A DNA stretch of 64,000 bases from Linepithema humile (taxonomy: Eukaryota > Arthropoda > Insecta > Hymenoptera > Formicidae), in the NCBI RefSeq assembly GCF_040581485.1, contig NC_090134.1, forward strand, positions 19,732,698-19,796,697, in the 5' to 3' direction. Shown in pieces: positions 1-12,800 of the stretch. The position numbers were made by a program, and so were the translations under genes. The notes beneath the pieces are model-generated. The model was not told the DNA's origin, searched no databases, and saw nothing but the letters and a program-made list of their open reading frames with translations. Each line of letters starts with the position of its first letter. Position 1 is the stretch's first letter.

Positions 1-426
1 TTATTTCCCCGACCGTATTATCGTTTATCAATAATGTCGGCGCACTTTTGCGGTGCAGCATGGTTATTTTCAAAATTTTGCATGACTATATAAGTCAATT
101 GATTTCGTGCGGATTTATTCCGTTCGTATATGCAGCACGCCTATATGCTGCGAAACCTACATCAATCGGATGAATTGATAGCATCAAGTTTGTTGGTGCG
201 CATGATTCGTTCCGCGGCATTAAATGCAACAACCCGCATCACAGCCCGTCAAAAATTACCAACCATCGCTGAACGATTGCGAAAGTTCGCGTAAAATTTA
301 TTTTCCATCGGTGGTGATTTGTTTTCGCACGTGCACGCTGTGTAGTAAATTTGACAAAAATTATGCTTTTTTTTTAAATTGTAACACACAATAATACATG
401 CAATACAAAAAATAATTAAATAATAA

Positions 427-579
427 TTTATTTTATTTTATTGTTAATTATTTGACAGAATTGCGTAGTATAGATTAATAAAAATTTAACGAAAGATAAC
501 ATGTATATTATAACTTATATATGTAACTTACATAACTATAGTATTGTTTCAGATATTGTAATATTAATGCATTTATATT
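427..579 (-). other. probable 3' UTR and polyadenylation signals
   Basis: After the TAA stop at 580-582 (minus strand) the sequence becomes very AT-rich. Read on the minus strand it contains three overlapping AATAAA hexamers, seen on the plus strand as TTTATT at 427-432, 432-437 and 437-442. That would give a 3' UTR of roughly 150 nt if the terminal exon is correct. AATAAA is common in AT-rich DNA, so this is support and not proof. Positions 1-426 hold no gene I can support. Confidence 0.4.
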
Positions 580-722
580 TTATAGATGAACTTTGTGCGC
601 GTAATCGGTACTACGAACTATATAGTTCCGTCGTAATATAACAAAATGCGTGTCGGGAGTGCCGTTTAAAGTGTCGCGCGATTTTCGCATTCGGATACGC
701 GTGTGAGTGTCTCGAAGGACCA
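580..722 (-). CDS. probable terminal coding exon of the long minus-strand gene
   Basis: The minus-strand acceptor is very strong: a run of CCT repeats, then CCCCTCAG. From there one frame is open for 46 codons to a TAA stop. It enters with two bases of a split codon (phase 1), matching the phase-1 exit of the exon at 3273-3440. The peptide is rich in Arg, Thr and Asp and ends Lys-Val-His-Leu, which fits the hydrophobic-x-hydrophobic pattern of class II PDZ ligands, although I would not rely on four residues. Downstream sequence is AT-rich with AATAAA signals. The doubt is that the same GC-rich island (about 590-782) also reads as a plus-strand first exon ending at a good donor, and the phase match alone has a one-in-three chance of being accidental. 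Product unknown. Confidence 0.5.
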
Positions 723-782
723 CTGAGGGGAGGAGGAGGAGGAGGCCTAGAAGGCATCGTGTGACAGCAGAGCAACGATGCG
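590..782 (+). other. competing reading: plus-strand 5' exon with start codon at a GTAAGT donor
   Basis: A GC-rich island in otherwise AT-rich DNA stops sharply at 782/783, where a consensus GTAAGT donor begins on the plus strand. The last bases before it are an ATG (778-780) in a fair context, followed by CG and the donor. That is what a 5' UTR exon with a split start looks like. A short upstream frame of seven codons starts with ATG near 646. I found no plus-strand acceptor that clearly continues it. It overlaps the minus-strand terminal exon, so either one reading is wrong or two transcripts overlap tail to head. Confidence 0.25.
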
Positions 783-3272
783 GTAAGTAATTTATCATAA
801 AAAATACATTTTTTAATGATATGTGAAGAGGCTACGTTTATACATGTATGCTACAAGAGAGATATTGCATATTTTAACAGAAATGTTTACCGAATCTGTT
901 TGTCTTCAATATTTGTCTATTCTCTGATAGAGTTAATGCTTGGCTTAAATGCTTAACTTTTTATTTCACGACGACACTCATTTAGCATGTATGCTTCATA
1001 GCTTTGTAGCGGCATATTACTGTATCGTTTATCGGGTTTCGCGCGTTTGCCAATTCAATAACGTGCTCCTCGACTATGCCACATTAGACTACGGTGGTCT
1101 AATGTAATATCAATCGTCTTTCTGGCGATGGCGCGCACACGGGGTTAACGCGGGTAAGCCCTGACCGTTGGGAGCCATTTGCTAATAGATGCCGCGACAT
1201 GCCTCCATTAGACCGCAGGGACATTCTGGCAAGCAATATCCCATCGGAGATTCAGACTCGAATTACTGCTTACGAGATCCTGGTAATTATACGTGGGATC
1301 TTAACCGCATCTTATATAACGCTTGTCATCGCGTTTTTGTTTGCGCAGTTGCATATCGGTCGCGTATCGACGATATCTCGTCGAAATAATCTTCGAAACT
1401 GCAAACACGAATTTTCCCGAAAATGATATAAATCTAAAAGCCACAGACAGATAATTAAAAAAAAAGATAGTGCAATAAAAAAGAAGTAAAATATTTTATA
1501 TCTTCCTTAAGTTCGCTTTCATACAGCAGTATAGACTCGCACGTATGTATTATATCTATGATACACCTATGTGAGAACGTATGCTTATAGACGTTGCCAA
1601 ATGCCCACGAGCGAGCGAGCGTCAGGGGCTTAATTCGCGTCGCTAATTTTCGCGGAACCTACGCGTAATGCGATTGCACTCGAGCGGACAGGAGCAATGC
1701 GGCCTTCGGAGACGGAAATTCCAGAGGTAACCGTCCACGAAGATGTGGTGGGAGCCCTCTCCTCGCCTCTCGCGCTCTCGTCGGCTTTCCCCTCCGACTA
1801 TCCTTCGACGCCCTTTCATCCACGTTCTCACTGTCTCTCGCGATATCGGCGTACTAATTGGCAGCCAGCTTCCCCCAAACCCGACGTGACCGCCGCCGCA
1901 TCGACGTCGCGTCGACACGAAATGAGATACGGCGAAATTTCGTTTAAAACTTAGCCGACGAGCGTAAGCCACTCATCGACCACGGCCGCCAGCTCAAAGC
2001 CGCAAAGCTACTTTCTCGCGTCTCCCGCTGGTCGTGGTTCGAGCTTCGAAGCTGCATTACACGGTGAGGTGGTGCGTAGCACTAAGACAGCGCGCGCGTC
2101 GCGCCAACGGGAGGCCTAAATACTGTTGACGTTTCGAAACAATATAGTCGCCGGGGTCACGCTAACTTCGACGGTGGCCTACGCTCTAACTAGCTGAGCC
2201 CAGGCGCCAACTGCTAACTCCGTTAGCCCCGGGCTTCGAGTCTTTCTCTTTCCCACCCGCGCTCACGGTACGCCATCGTCACTGCCGTTGCTGTTACCAA
2301 CACTAGTGGTGTTGCCGTTGCTACATTACCACATCGCACAACAATAAACCTAACTGCCAAAATGGAAAGTCCCTCGGCTATTTAATGAGCCGGCGCGTAA
2401 TGCAGTTTGTCGATTACGGCATTGTTCGCCGGACGATAACGCGCGGCTCGGAAACGTTTGCCTTTGCCAAGATCCTTCGCCTTTGGCCGTTTCGCGAAGC
2501 CTCAAAGCCGCATGTCGGTGGCAAGTGCGAGACGAAGGATGTACGTAATGAGATCATTTGTAGTTGGAATCGCGGTTACGTACGCGTAAATGTTGCTTCG
2601 GGATAAGATTAACAGGGTAGAGATAGCGTGTTTTCTTGCGCTATTCCAAGTTATTGTTGAATTAGTTGTTAACGAAAATTGACTATACTTAACTAGTAGC
2701 TACATCTTGCTCAGAGTTTACGCACAATCGAGATTGAATGCAATCCTTTGCTCGAATAATAGCGTTTGTCAATGTAAGAGAGTCGTGACAAAGAAGATGG
2801 AAAGTAAACTCGCAGAATATTTGGACATCAAATTTCACACGCGATTTCCTTTTTCCGTTCGCGTTTCTAGGTGACTATTAATATTAAGCTTTTAACGAGG
2901 ACCACGTTTACGCGAAACCCGATTTAACTCCGGCCAGGGGCTCGATACCAGCCGGTAACTCGGTTAGTCCGGTAATCGCATTTGAGGCATGGATCGTTAA
3001 CTTATCGCACCGCGGCAAATTTTACGTCGTGATTTAAAGGGTCGATCCGCTCAAGGCGATCGACAAGGATTTATCCCGATCCGTTACGTTGAATGGATTT
3101 GCTTTGTCGGAATCCTTGCGGCGCGATGTCAATTTTTCCTTTACACTTTTCGTAATTCGAGAATCGCAATAATTGTCTCGAGCAGTGAATGGCATGCGAT
3201 GAGATGCGATAACATGCATGTGAAATAATAATCGCGCGGTATTTGTGAAAGAAGTTCAGCGTGTTCCCTCAC
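723..3272 (-). other. intron between the 3.3 kb exon and the terminal exon
   Basis: About 2.55 kb with no exon I can support. The stretch 1690-2480 is GC- and CpG-rich and open in several frames on both strands, but shows no consistent splice pair. It may be a regulatory island. An inverted repeat lies at 1081-1105. Confidence 0.45.
1081..1105. repeat. short perfect inverted repeat
   Basis: ACATTAGAC at 1081-1089 is followed after seven bases by its exact reverse complement GTCTAATGT at 1097-1105. A 9-bp stem is seen directly. No function is implied. Confidence 0.8.
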
Positions 3273-3440
3273 CATTGGTAAGATGCATGCGAGCGTGTTC
3301 ATCGGGGAAGACAGTTTCGGAACGATCGCTCGCGGTGGAGCTACTGCTCAAGGCGCTCGCGTGACCTCGACGTGTTCTTCGACCTAAAGTTCCGCCGCCG
3401 GAAGTCGCCTTTTTCGTGGACGCCGCGTAAACGGTCTCAC
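3273..3440 (-). CDS. coding exon (56 codons), Ser/Thr/Arg-rich, phase 1-1
   Basis: The minus-strand acceptor is TTTATTGCAG and the donor is G|GTGAGG. One frame is open across all 168 nt. The exon enters and leaves in phase 1, so it can be included or skipped without a frameshift. The peptide begins Glu-Thr-Val-Tyr-Ala-Ala-Ser, then has Lys-Lys, a Gly-Gly-Gly-Thr-Leu-Gly-Arg-Arg stretch, a Ser-Ser-Ser-Ser run, and ends near His-Ala-Arg-Met-His-Leu-Thr-Asn. Composition (Ser, Thr, Arg, Gly) suggests a disordered cytoplasmic or nuclear segment. The GLGR-type basic turn resembles one in the 22.2 kb exon (Gly-Thr-Leu-Gly-Arg), a hint that the tail carries a repeated short motif. It follows the 4.1 kb exon after an intron of only 595 bp. 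No known domain recognised. Confidence 0.88.
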
Positions 3441-4035
3441 CTGCAATAAAGAAGATAGGAATATCTTTGAATAGCCGGGAAAGCAGTTCTTTCCTTCAGA
3501 AAGCGCCTGTTTTGCTAACGAGCGCGAGTCGTGCCGCTTAATTCAATCTTCCATTAGCGCGTGGACAAAGAAAATTCTTGAGTCCTTTAATCCTTTCGGA
3601 ATTGTTTTCAAAGAAGCGAAATTATTTGTGAGATCAAAACTTTTTTTTGTTTTATGTAAGTGTACTTTTTGATTTCAATAAGTGACTTTTATACAGCGTG
3701 TTCCTAATTTTATTTTCGGCACAGCATTTTACGTAAAATATACATATAGCAATTTTTTTTCAACCACCGGAAGCGCATCGTATCTAAGATAGATTAAACA
3801 TGAAATATTTTATCAGAATGGATTGAAACGGCAGTCATCGTACGTGTAATATCGTATTGTTCATCATTTTAAATCGCTCGTATGCCGTAGTTTTTCAATG
3901 AGCTCGTCTTGTACGCGTTATAGTTGTACAACATAGTACAAAATTGCGTTTGATGAGATTCATCTTGCCGCGAGCCCGTAAGTATCATCTTGCGTGCAAG
4001 CGAACCAGCGTTCGCGGCTCTAATTAACTCCCTAC
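3441..4035 (-). other. short intron, first part open in frame (possible read-through 3' end)
   Basis: This 595-bp intron has a moderate donor (ATG|GTAGGG) and a good acceptor. Past the donor, the exon's reading frame stays open for 55 more codons to a TAA at 3869-3871. Retention would therefore give a different, longer C-terminus for that exon and drop the 3.3 kb and terminal exons. The open part is GC-richer near the donor and AT-rich later. It could be a retained-intron isoform or chance. Confidence 0.5.
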
Positions 4036-4239
4036 CATTGCCGTTGCGAGATCTCTCGGAAGATATGCTGCCGTTATAATGATGCCGGCGAGAGTTTGTG
4101 CTTTCGAGGGGAAACGGAGAGGCTTGCCGATGATTCGGTGTCAAGGTTGGGGGCGGCGTAGGAAATGGCGTGGTCGGGTTGTCCGTGGTTGCTGCGCCTT
4201 CCGTGTCGGATCCCGTACGGTACGATCTGTCTCCCGCAT
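4036..4239 (-). CDS. coding exon (68 codons), Pro/Thr/Ser-rich, phase 1-1
   Basis: The minus-strand acceptor is TTAATTTGTGCAG and the likely donor is ATG|GTAGGG at 4035-4034. The frame is open across 204 nt, entering and leaving in phase 1. The peptide starts Ala-Gly-Asp-Arg-Ser-Tyr-Arg-Thr-Gly-Ser-Asp-Thr-Glu-Gly. A Pro/Thr segment follows (Thr-Pro-Phe-Pro-Thr-Pro-Pro-Pro-Thr-Leu-Thr-Pro), a plausible SH3/WW or proline-directed kinase region. It ends in Ser-Ile-Ser-Ser-Glu-Arg-Ser-Arg-Asn-Gly-Asn. The sharp change to AT-rich DNA upstream, the open frame and the clean phase link to the exons on both sides make this a confident exon. The donor is its weakest part. Function unknown; disordered linker or tail is my inference. 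Confidence 0.87.
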
Positions 4240-6285
4240 CTGCACAAATTAATCACACGTTAATGGCGCTCATTTTTATCAGCTTGACATTTTCAGCAAG
4301 AGATATTCTCCTATTATTTAAGTAAATCTAACAAAATTATTCGCCGGCGCATCAAAGCGTTATCAACAGTTTTATTGCAAATTAAGATCGACGAATTAAA
4401 GTTTTATCGCGTCTGCGAGTGCTTCGTGCATGAGCGAGTGCTTTAATGTTTTAAAGTCCGCGTTAAACTCGTGTTAAACCTGTGATCTTGCCGCTTGCGG
4501 ACAACCGCAGACGTACCGCAGCACACATGATCCCGCATATGAGCGCGCGCCTCGCATCTTCGTCTCGGCAGCAGCGGGACTTTCTATGGCTCAACCATCA
4601 TTTCGTTTTACGGATCCCCGCTGTGATGCAACCCACTACCATGCCTCGCCTTTATCGCCAGTCGACATTTCCGCCAGATCCGAGCACTTCGTCGCGCGTC
4701 GTTGCTCTGATCTGCATTTGCTTAAGTTGACGCATGTCTAAACTCTTAAAGGCGCTTGTCACCAAAGCAGTGTTACTCTGAGGGAGCTTGCATTACCCGG
4801 CGCGCGATAGCGGAACACAAGAAGTGTGGGTAGAGGAGACTTTCTACCGTAAGAAATGCGCCGGTATGCCGGTGTGCTCGCGCACGATATGCGACCACGT
4901 GCGCGCAGGTACGGCTATATTTTTAACCACGTTGACACCGTACAAGGTGTACCGAGAGTTATTTCTTTGACGAAGAGACATACTCGGAGATACGCAAGGG
5001 TGACGCTGAAAGGGTAAAGTAGCGGGGCAATGCAGTTAGCCGCGCTGAGGTAGGAATTTTTCTGTAACATTCTCGCACTTCCAGTCATCTTCCCATCAAT
5101 GACGGAGCGCTATGCGAAATTACTTTCGCTTGGAATTCAAAATCTTTAGCATTATATGGCATTTATTGCAAACACGCATTCTTTAATTAGAAACACGATT
5201 TGGCGATATTGTGTTCGTTAACCGGCAGATAATTGCCGGGTGCAGAAACGCACGTTCTAATTTACTATTAAGCTTTCGTTGTGGCAGACAAAGGGGCATC
5301 ATAGTGAGAAAAGGTTAGGATGGGAGTTTAGTATGGAAGGAAGGACGAGATCGAATCTTGTCGGTAATTAATGAGGAAAGTTTTACAAATAGCCGAAGGC
5401 ATAGTCACTAAACGCCTTAGCGAGCTCGTGAATCCCATTCACAAGCAGGGTATCTCTACGCAAAACTAAGTTTTTAATTGATAATTATCCTTTCTCGTGC
5501 GAGAAGAAAGGATAAGACTATTAACTGTTTCGCAATACGTTATATCGCTCCGTTGATTAGGCTAAGAAGAGTTTCGTCAAGATACATGCGATATTTTATA
5601 CGACGGAAGCTTTACAGTAACATAAAAATAATTCTGTTTGTATGATAAATTAGCTGTATGTATTTAAGCACCGTGACATTCTGCGATTCGTAAATTGAGC
5701 GTAAATAAGGAGATCAGATATGTCATCGACCATTTCATAGTTTTGTTCCTCTTTTGTTTTTTTCATTTCCCGTGCGCTGAAAACCGATATTCGGGCTTAG
5801 AGAAGAGTCAACAAGGTGTTAATTACGTTCTCGCGCTGCGCGTTGCGCTTTAAACGTTGTTTGCATCGAAATGGACGCGCTTGTCGGAAGCGACGCGCGG
5901 CTGCGAATTGACAAATCAGTTTTTCAGATCGGACGGCAGCCTACGCGCGAGAGCGCGGAATAGGCGATCTGCGGGTTACATCAAAGATTCCAAGTGCTTT
6001 CCGCTGCTTCCTGTTCGGAGCCGCCGCCGTTGTGAGCGCGCACTCACGATATAAAGAGAGATACGGGCAAGATGGGCATCCTGATAGTCGAGACGTCTGA
6101 GAGTGAGTAGCCGAGGGCCGGGGCAGTGGCGCTGATATTGCTCGCATTAAACTTTCATATTCAATCTTGCCACCCACCGTTGGGGCCCCTTCCCCGCAGT
6201 CCCCGGCCCTCATTCCACCGTTTCGCCGTACGGAGAGCGAGCACAGCCCGGCATCAACCCCACATGTAATTGTGTTATGTCCTCT

Positions 6286-6309
6286 TCTCTCTCTCTCTCT
6301 CTCTCTCTC
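6286..6309. repeat. (TC)n microsatellite
   Basis: Twelve uninterrupted TC dinucleotides inside a pyrimidine-rich stretch that continues to about 6470. It generates the Ser/Leu-repeat frames seen there, which are not genes. Confidence 0.95.
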
Positions 6310-6885
6310 CCTCGCCCTCTTCTTCACTCTTCACTAACCCCTGTCTCTTCCTTCTCCGACCTTTCCTCTTCTCTTCTCCCCATTTCCCTTCGGCGCGACC
6401 TCGGTTATCCTCCTGCTCGCGCGGTTCCGCTACGCCCTCGCGACGCCTCCTCCTTTCTATATTGGATTTTCTAATTCGAAAACGTCGTCGTGACGTTTAA
6501 GAGGATACGTCGTTTCTTTATCGGCTGCTTGCCACTTCGCTTTCGGATCGGCGCGACAAATGACTGTGATTACGAGAGACTATTTCGCGTCGTGCTTCGC
6601 AATAGATATTGACAGGCGGCGCATCGACACGTTTCGCGCCATGTATCTATTGTATAACAAAAACCGATGGCTAACTAGTTTCTCTGTTTCGTTTAAAATT
6701 GAAAAATATGAGTTCTATAAAAGTAATGTTTAAGACAAAACACGAGCATAAGATATTTCAAGCTTCGTCCAAATGCTATTAATTTTTTTTATTAAACTTT
6801 ACTAAATTCTAGAGCTGTACTTTAAATGAAACTGAAAATAAAATTCTAGCATTGCGTTCTAGAGAGAATCGATAATGGAGACAAC

Positions 6886-6910
6886 AATATTATTAGTAGC
6901 TAATAATATT
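6886..6910. repeat. 11-bp perfect inverted repeat, 3-nt loop
   Basis: AATATTATTAG (6886-6896), loop TAG, then CTAATAATATT (6900-6910). Strongly self-complementary, AT-rich and isolated. Confidence 0.85.
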
Positions 6911-7426
6911 ACAGCGCGTGGCATTATCTAAATAGTAATTTTCGTGAATTCGTCGATAGGCTCGCACAACAATGTTCGCGCTTTCATCGACCGTATCGAT
7001 CGTGAGAGCGTTAACCACGTAACAACATCTCGCCGGTACGTCGACGTAGCAAAACGAACAGTCGGCGCTTATCTTTAATCGACCGTTAATCATCGGCGCC
7101 GATCGCGTGCTCACCGGTGTCCCCTTTCGACACTCCCGGCAGCCGTGCGAGTGCACGAGCTAGCCGGACGATTTATCTCGTAAAGCACACGGGGCCGCCG
7201 GCCCCTCAGACCCTCGCCACGCTCGGAATTTACAGTCCTGTCTCGTCCTGTCTGGTGGCATTTCTTCACCCCGGCAACGGTTCCTTCCGTGGCGACTAAA
7301 CGCACGGCGGGTGGGCCCCGGCGCGACAAGGAGAACCGTGGCATGTCGTGTGCACACGATGCATTTTGTTTGTAGGGGATTGTTGCCATGGCAGCGAACT
7401 GCGAACATCGAATGCACTTCGCCCCA

Positions 7427-7470
7427 GCGCGGCACGGCGCGGCGCGGCGCGACGCGGTGCGACGCGGCAG
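7427..7470. repeat. GGCGC/GACGC-type GC-rich short tandem repeat
   Basis: A run of imperfect CGGCGCGGCGC and GACGCGGTGC units. It explains why both strands look open here and why Arg/Ala-rich frames appear at 7.1-7.7 kb. I do not call any of these frames a gene. Confidence 0.7.
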
Positions 7471-9664
7471 CACCGACACGGCTCGTAGACCCGAGCGCGC
7501 TTGCGGAAGAGTTAGCCCCCGGCTGCTTTCGCAAGCTCCGCGCAACGGCCCGTGTACACCTGGACACGGTAGACGACGCAACTTTGGACGAAGGGCGGTA
7601 ATTTTCTTCGAAATTTTGCTCGTGAATGACGCTGCATCGCGGTGGCTAATGCGCGCTTTTTGAAAGCGCGATTCCCTCTCTGATGATTTTGCATTGCATT
7701 AAAATGCGAGTATAGAATATCGTAACAGGGAAATATTAAATTTCACAAAACAAAATTGAACGAGATTTATATTGTCTGGATTGATATGTGGAGTAATTGG
7801 AAAAAAATAATTGTACACTCAGAATTTAATATTTATTGGTTAGCTTAAATCATATTTTTTAAGCCAATTTCGATCATTACTACATGTTTCGAATGTGGAA
7901 GTGTATAAATTGTCACACAATGTTTTGTAAATCTTGCAAGAATGCAACGAATGTTTGTGACAACTGCAAATAAGTGCATTTTTTTACAAATATTTTTATT
8001 TTTATACGAATAGATTCAGCTATTCTTCAATGTAAATGTGTATAAATGCATTTTTTTTTTATTTTTACACAAATACCGAATATTATATCAATATGCAACT
8101 GCGTTGCAATTTTGCTTTTATGTTTTAGATCAACTATTCAATGTAAAAAATATTCGCATAATATTGAACACTTTTTTTTATTTATGATTATAATTAATTC
8201 TTTTTTTATTTGCCGAATATTTACGCAGAAAAATATACTGTTACATAAGGTGTACACGTGTCAAGCGAGAAAAAAAAGGAAAGAATAAGGGATGCGAGAC
8301 GCGTTTTTCGAGTAGCTGTCGCACGCACAAGGAACAATAGGATACCTACGTCGCGACTCATATCGAAAACCAATTTCCGAGACGTCAACAAAACGAAATC
8401 GGGCGCCAGGAGGGAGTTCGTCGGCGTTTTTCTGGTAACTGCTAGAGGTTGGAGATCACTTTGAGCGAGAGAGTTTGGCAAGAGATCGAGAAGTGGCTGT
8501 ACTTTCAACAGGTGCAAAGTGTCTTCGTTGAAAGGGCCACTCTTCTACTGCCTTCGCCCTGCGCCTCTTCCTTCCGCTTTTTAAACTGCAAGCTCTTTGA
8601 TAGAAAGCCTAAAGCGCCCGCGTACCCTCCGGGGAACGAGACGATACGCATATACAATTACGACGACTCACAATAAGTCGATGCTCCGTTTGAGAAAATA
8701 ATGATGCTCGCTAATGAGCTAGAGATACTCGCCGCGCGCTTCATATTCCGACTGGAATAGTATGTTCCTTCCTCGCAGAACATTTCGAATTTTCGTCAAC
8801 GCGAACAACTTTCCCCAGCAACAAGACAACGACGTCGGTATATAATCGAGCTCGTGATGAAACACGACGTGATAGAAATTGTCGTAATAATATTACTTAT
8901 CTCGCGCGCGTTGAACGTCATACGCGTGCGTTTTACATCGATCGCGACGTTGTGCACGCAGCGTGACGGAGATTTAAGGAATATTTACTTGTTCTATCTC
9001 GCGAAATTAGGAAACACACGCTAGATAGTTGGCTATTTAAGAATGGAAGGTATTATATTAGAAAATACTACGAGGGGTTATTGTGATTTTTACCAATATG
9101 GACGCTTGTATCCGCTTAAATGAAATTCCAAATAGTTTTATGATTCTCTATGGAATTTTAATAACATTCATCGATCGTAAAACGTGTTTTTTCTTTTTTA
9201 TAAAGTTTCATATAAGTATAGTTAGTGCAGCATACAAGTTGCATTAACCAAGATTATTTTGCTCTTGCTTCTAAAATTGACTTGTAATATCCGTTTCATA
9301 TTATAATATATTAAATATTTATTAATTAAATATGTAAAAACATTTAGAGGAAACTAAAAACAAATGCTTAAATTTGTCGAATATCCACTCTTAAAAAAGG
9401 CATGAAAGATCGATACTCGAATGTATCGAAAGTATTGTTGATGCTTTTCCGCGACGCTGATTGGTTATGGCGATTATTCTGATAGTTTAATAGATTGAGA
9501 GCGAAGGTTATTTTGACGGTTATTTAAAATAAAAAAAATTTATTAAAATATTTAGATTTGATAATTATTAAATGATTATAATAAGTGCGCGCGCCTGTAT
9601 TGTTCTAGTAGTTATAATATATATTTTTTAGTTTTCTCTAAATATTTTAACATTTAATCAATAA

Positions 9665-9670
<6 letters not shown>

Positions 9671-9698
<28 letters not shown>
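9671..9698. repeat. (TA)14 microsatellite
   Basis: 28 bp of uninterrupted TA dinucleotides in AT-rich intron sequence. Confidence 0.95.
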
Positions 9699-9701
<3 letters not shown>

Positions 9702-9871
9702 AGTAATACATATAATAAATGTTTAAATACGTGATATTTTATTGCACTAGAAATATTTTTGATATGACAGCCATTAAACTGTAAAATTTTCACTGTCACA
9801 TCACCGCGGAGTTAACGCGATGATATTTTATAAAAAGGTACCAAAGTTTTATCGTAATGAGCAATTTGACT

Positions 9872-9890
9872 GCCGCTTGTCACAAGCGGC
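9872..9890. repeat. perfect 9+1+9 palindrome
   Basis: GCCGCTTGT, a single C, then ACAAGCGGC. The GC-rich palindrome stands out in an AT-rich region and could be a protein-binding site or the inner end of a decayed small transposon. No target-site duplication was visible. Confidence 0.8.
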
Positions 9891-12800
9891 TGACATTGTA
9901 AAACGAGACATACAATGTTAACGAATAAAATTTAATACATTTTGCGTCCAAGCAGACTAAAAGAATTAAACGTTGGGTCAAAAACACAACCGCTGTTACC
10001 GGCAATACTGCCATTGAAACGGAAAAAGGGACAGAGAAATGACCATGTGGAATCCCACGGGATTCCTGAAAAACGATGCGACGAGTTTAGCCTACGATCA
10101 GTTACACCAATCAAAATAGCAACTGTAAATGGTACGATCGTAATCACGCAAAGTCTTCAAAGCTAAAATTTCTGGTATGTAAGTTTGAATGTCGGACTTT
10201 GAACTGATAAATAATTAAAATTTGCCGTTATTATATGAGACACTCGGTATTTTACAGTATCTATTGAAATTGTTATTTGGAAAGTATAGAATGTGTAGAG
10301 AAAAAGAAAGATATGAATACGAAGATAATGTACGGTACAGTTTCGACATTAAACGTTGTTCCATTCAGGCGGACAGGAATAAAGGCGGTAGTCGAGTCTT
10401 TCTATATACTATCAAAGGAGGTTCTACATGAACGCTAGCAAAGAAGAAACTTAGTATTTGTCTGAGAGCTTGGGGCGATCGGGAAGTGTACGCAATTTTT
10501 CGCCTTTGAACCTTCGGCGAAAAGATACGGGCGACTATGCAAGCGCAAATGGAATCTGCGGTTGGCACCCTATCAGTTTTTTCTCCGCATATTACACACC
10601 TTTATTTTAAATCGGCACTTTCATAGAATGTTTATTGGCTGATTTAACAAATTTTTTCATCTAATGAAAATAGTATAAATTAACGTAGTAATCAAACACT
10701 TTTGACACAGTCTGTTACATGTGGATATATTTTTATAATAAATTATATTCTTTATTAAATAATTTATTAAATTAGTTAACGTAAAGTAGACTGTTTTAAT
10801 TAGATCAAATCAATCAGATAATATCGAGAATAATAGAACTGTCTGTTGGCAATAACAAATGTACATTAATACGAAACTTTCCTACCAATTGCTTGTGAAA
10901 GAACGCCATGAAGTTTGATATCATCTGCCTCATTTCTCATTCTGCTTATAGAAAACAGAATCGTAGTCGACGACGAGGGTTCGAAGTTCAATGTTCGCTA
11001 CAGTATTCCTATCTATTTAATGTTTTGTTTTTCTCATGCGATCGGCTACTAGTGCATTGAGTCCCTTCTTCGACAGTAATGAATAGTATATTCGTTATAT
11101 ATATTTTATGAACGGCACGAGAACTTTTCTCATCATCCTTGAAACTAGGAATTACATATCGATATCTCCCGTTATTGACGACGTTGGTGCGGAATAGCAT
11201 ACCATCGGTGGATTCCCTAGCTTCAAACTTTCTATCACGAGTTTCCGCGCTTTTTTTTCACTTCTTCTTTTCTTAATATTATTTCATAGAAAAAAGTAGA
11301 GTCTGCTTTAATATAAATAAGGATTATAATGAACGAAGAACGTAATGAAATTTAATAGCAAATGTTTTTATATTACACATAATAATTAATTACAAGCAGT
11401 AATAGACAAATGTTTCTGTAGGTATTTCGGTTAATATGCAATGAATTAGTAACAAGAATTAAATACTTCTTGTGATGTGTTATAAAAATATCAATATTGT
11501 ACATGCACATCAATGTTATGATTAAAGCTACAATTAATTAACTATATCAATTGATTACTTATATTTTAACTTGGTGCATCACTCATATTTTAACTCACTG
11601 TATCGATATCAACATCGAGATTAAGATACAAACAACGATGGCAATATTCTAATTGCCATGGATACAACGTTAAATTGTCAATTCAAGCAAGTTTATCTCT
11701 CACTGAAAATATATCGACGTTGTTTATATGCACTGAATTTATTCAATATACATTTACAATAATATTATCACACAATTTAAGTAATCGAAATTTAAAACGC
11801 GGAAATATGTATTTTTCCTGCAGATGTTTTTCTCATTATTATGTTTTGAAATATATACGTATGTTTTCAAAATTAATTATTTAATTTAACTCTGATTGAT
11901 TTTTGAGAATACATGCAATAGTTAGCATTAAAAAACAATATTAAAACTCACACAGCAAAGAATTATTTGCAGTAATTAATTTAAAAAAATCTGCAAACTC
12001 GTACAAATTTATTTAATACACGTAATTCAAATCCATTCTGACATAAAACAATCTCAAGCTCTCTGTGGTAGCAAGCAATGTGTCAAACAGATTAGAAAAT
12101 CTAAGCCTTGAGTACTACGCTGCGGAAACGCCAGGCTCGGAACGTATTTTACCGGGTTATCGTTAGCGGCGAAACAGCGGCGCGATAGTGAGATGCGCAT
12201 TGTTAAAGAGCGACCGCGGTAAATTCATTACGACCTCAACTACATGCGGTCTACCGCTTTTTGCTACAGAGTCCTTAATGTTCTGCTTTGACATTTCGTT
12301 ACGTAAAATTGTAATTTTCTACAGGTGCTTCACGAAGTGTTCATTAAGCTGCAATAATAAAAGATTATTGATATATCTTGAAATAAGAGAAAATAACTTT
12401 AATGCTATTCTATCACTTGAAAAAGAAAAAAAGATTAAATCATATATATACATAAATATAAAATAGATATTTTCTATTTTTAACAATAAATTATATAATG
12501 ACATAGTTAACTTTATTCCGAAGTATCGATTTATTGTACAACTGTACGTTATATATGTATAAACTTTGATATAGTATATTAATTTTGATTTAATTTGTGT
12601 TAAATTTAGCTGACATCTCAAGCACATATTAACGGGCATATTAAAAGTAGAATTCAATGAATATCTTCATTGCATTAAAATAACATTGAATTGAATTACT
12701 TTTATCGAATTTAATATCAGCTATCAATATTTTTGGTCGGGTGGGTTTTCTTATTAATCGGATTTAAAATAGCACGAATAACCGATAAGGATTACTTTGA

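Noticed and set aside
6053..6101. Minus-strand block with strong pyrimidine-rich acceptor and GTGAGT donor
   Set aside because: 49 nt; none of its frames is phase 1-1 as required inside this intron.
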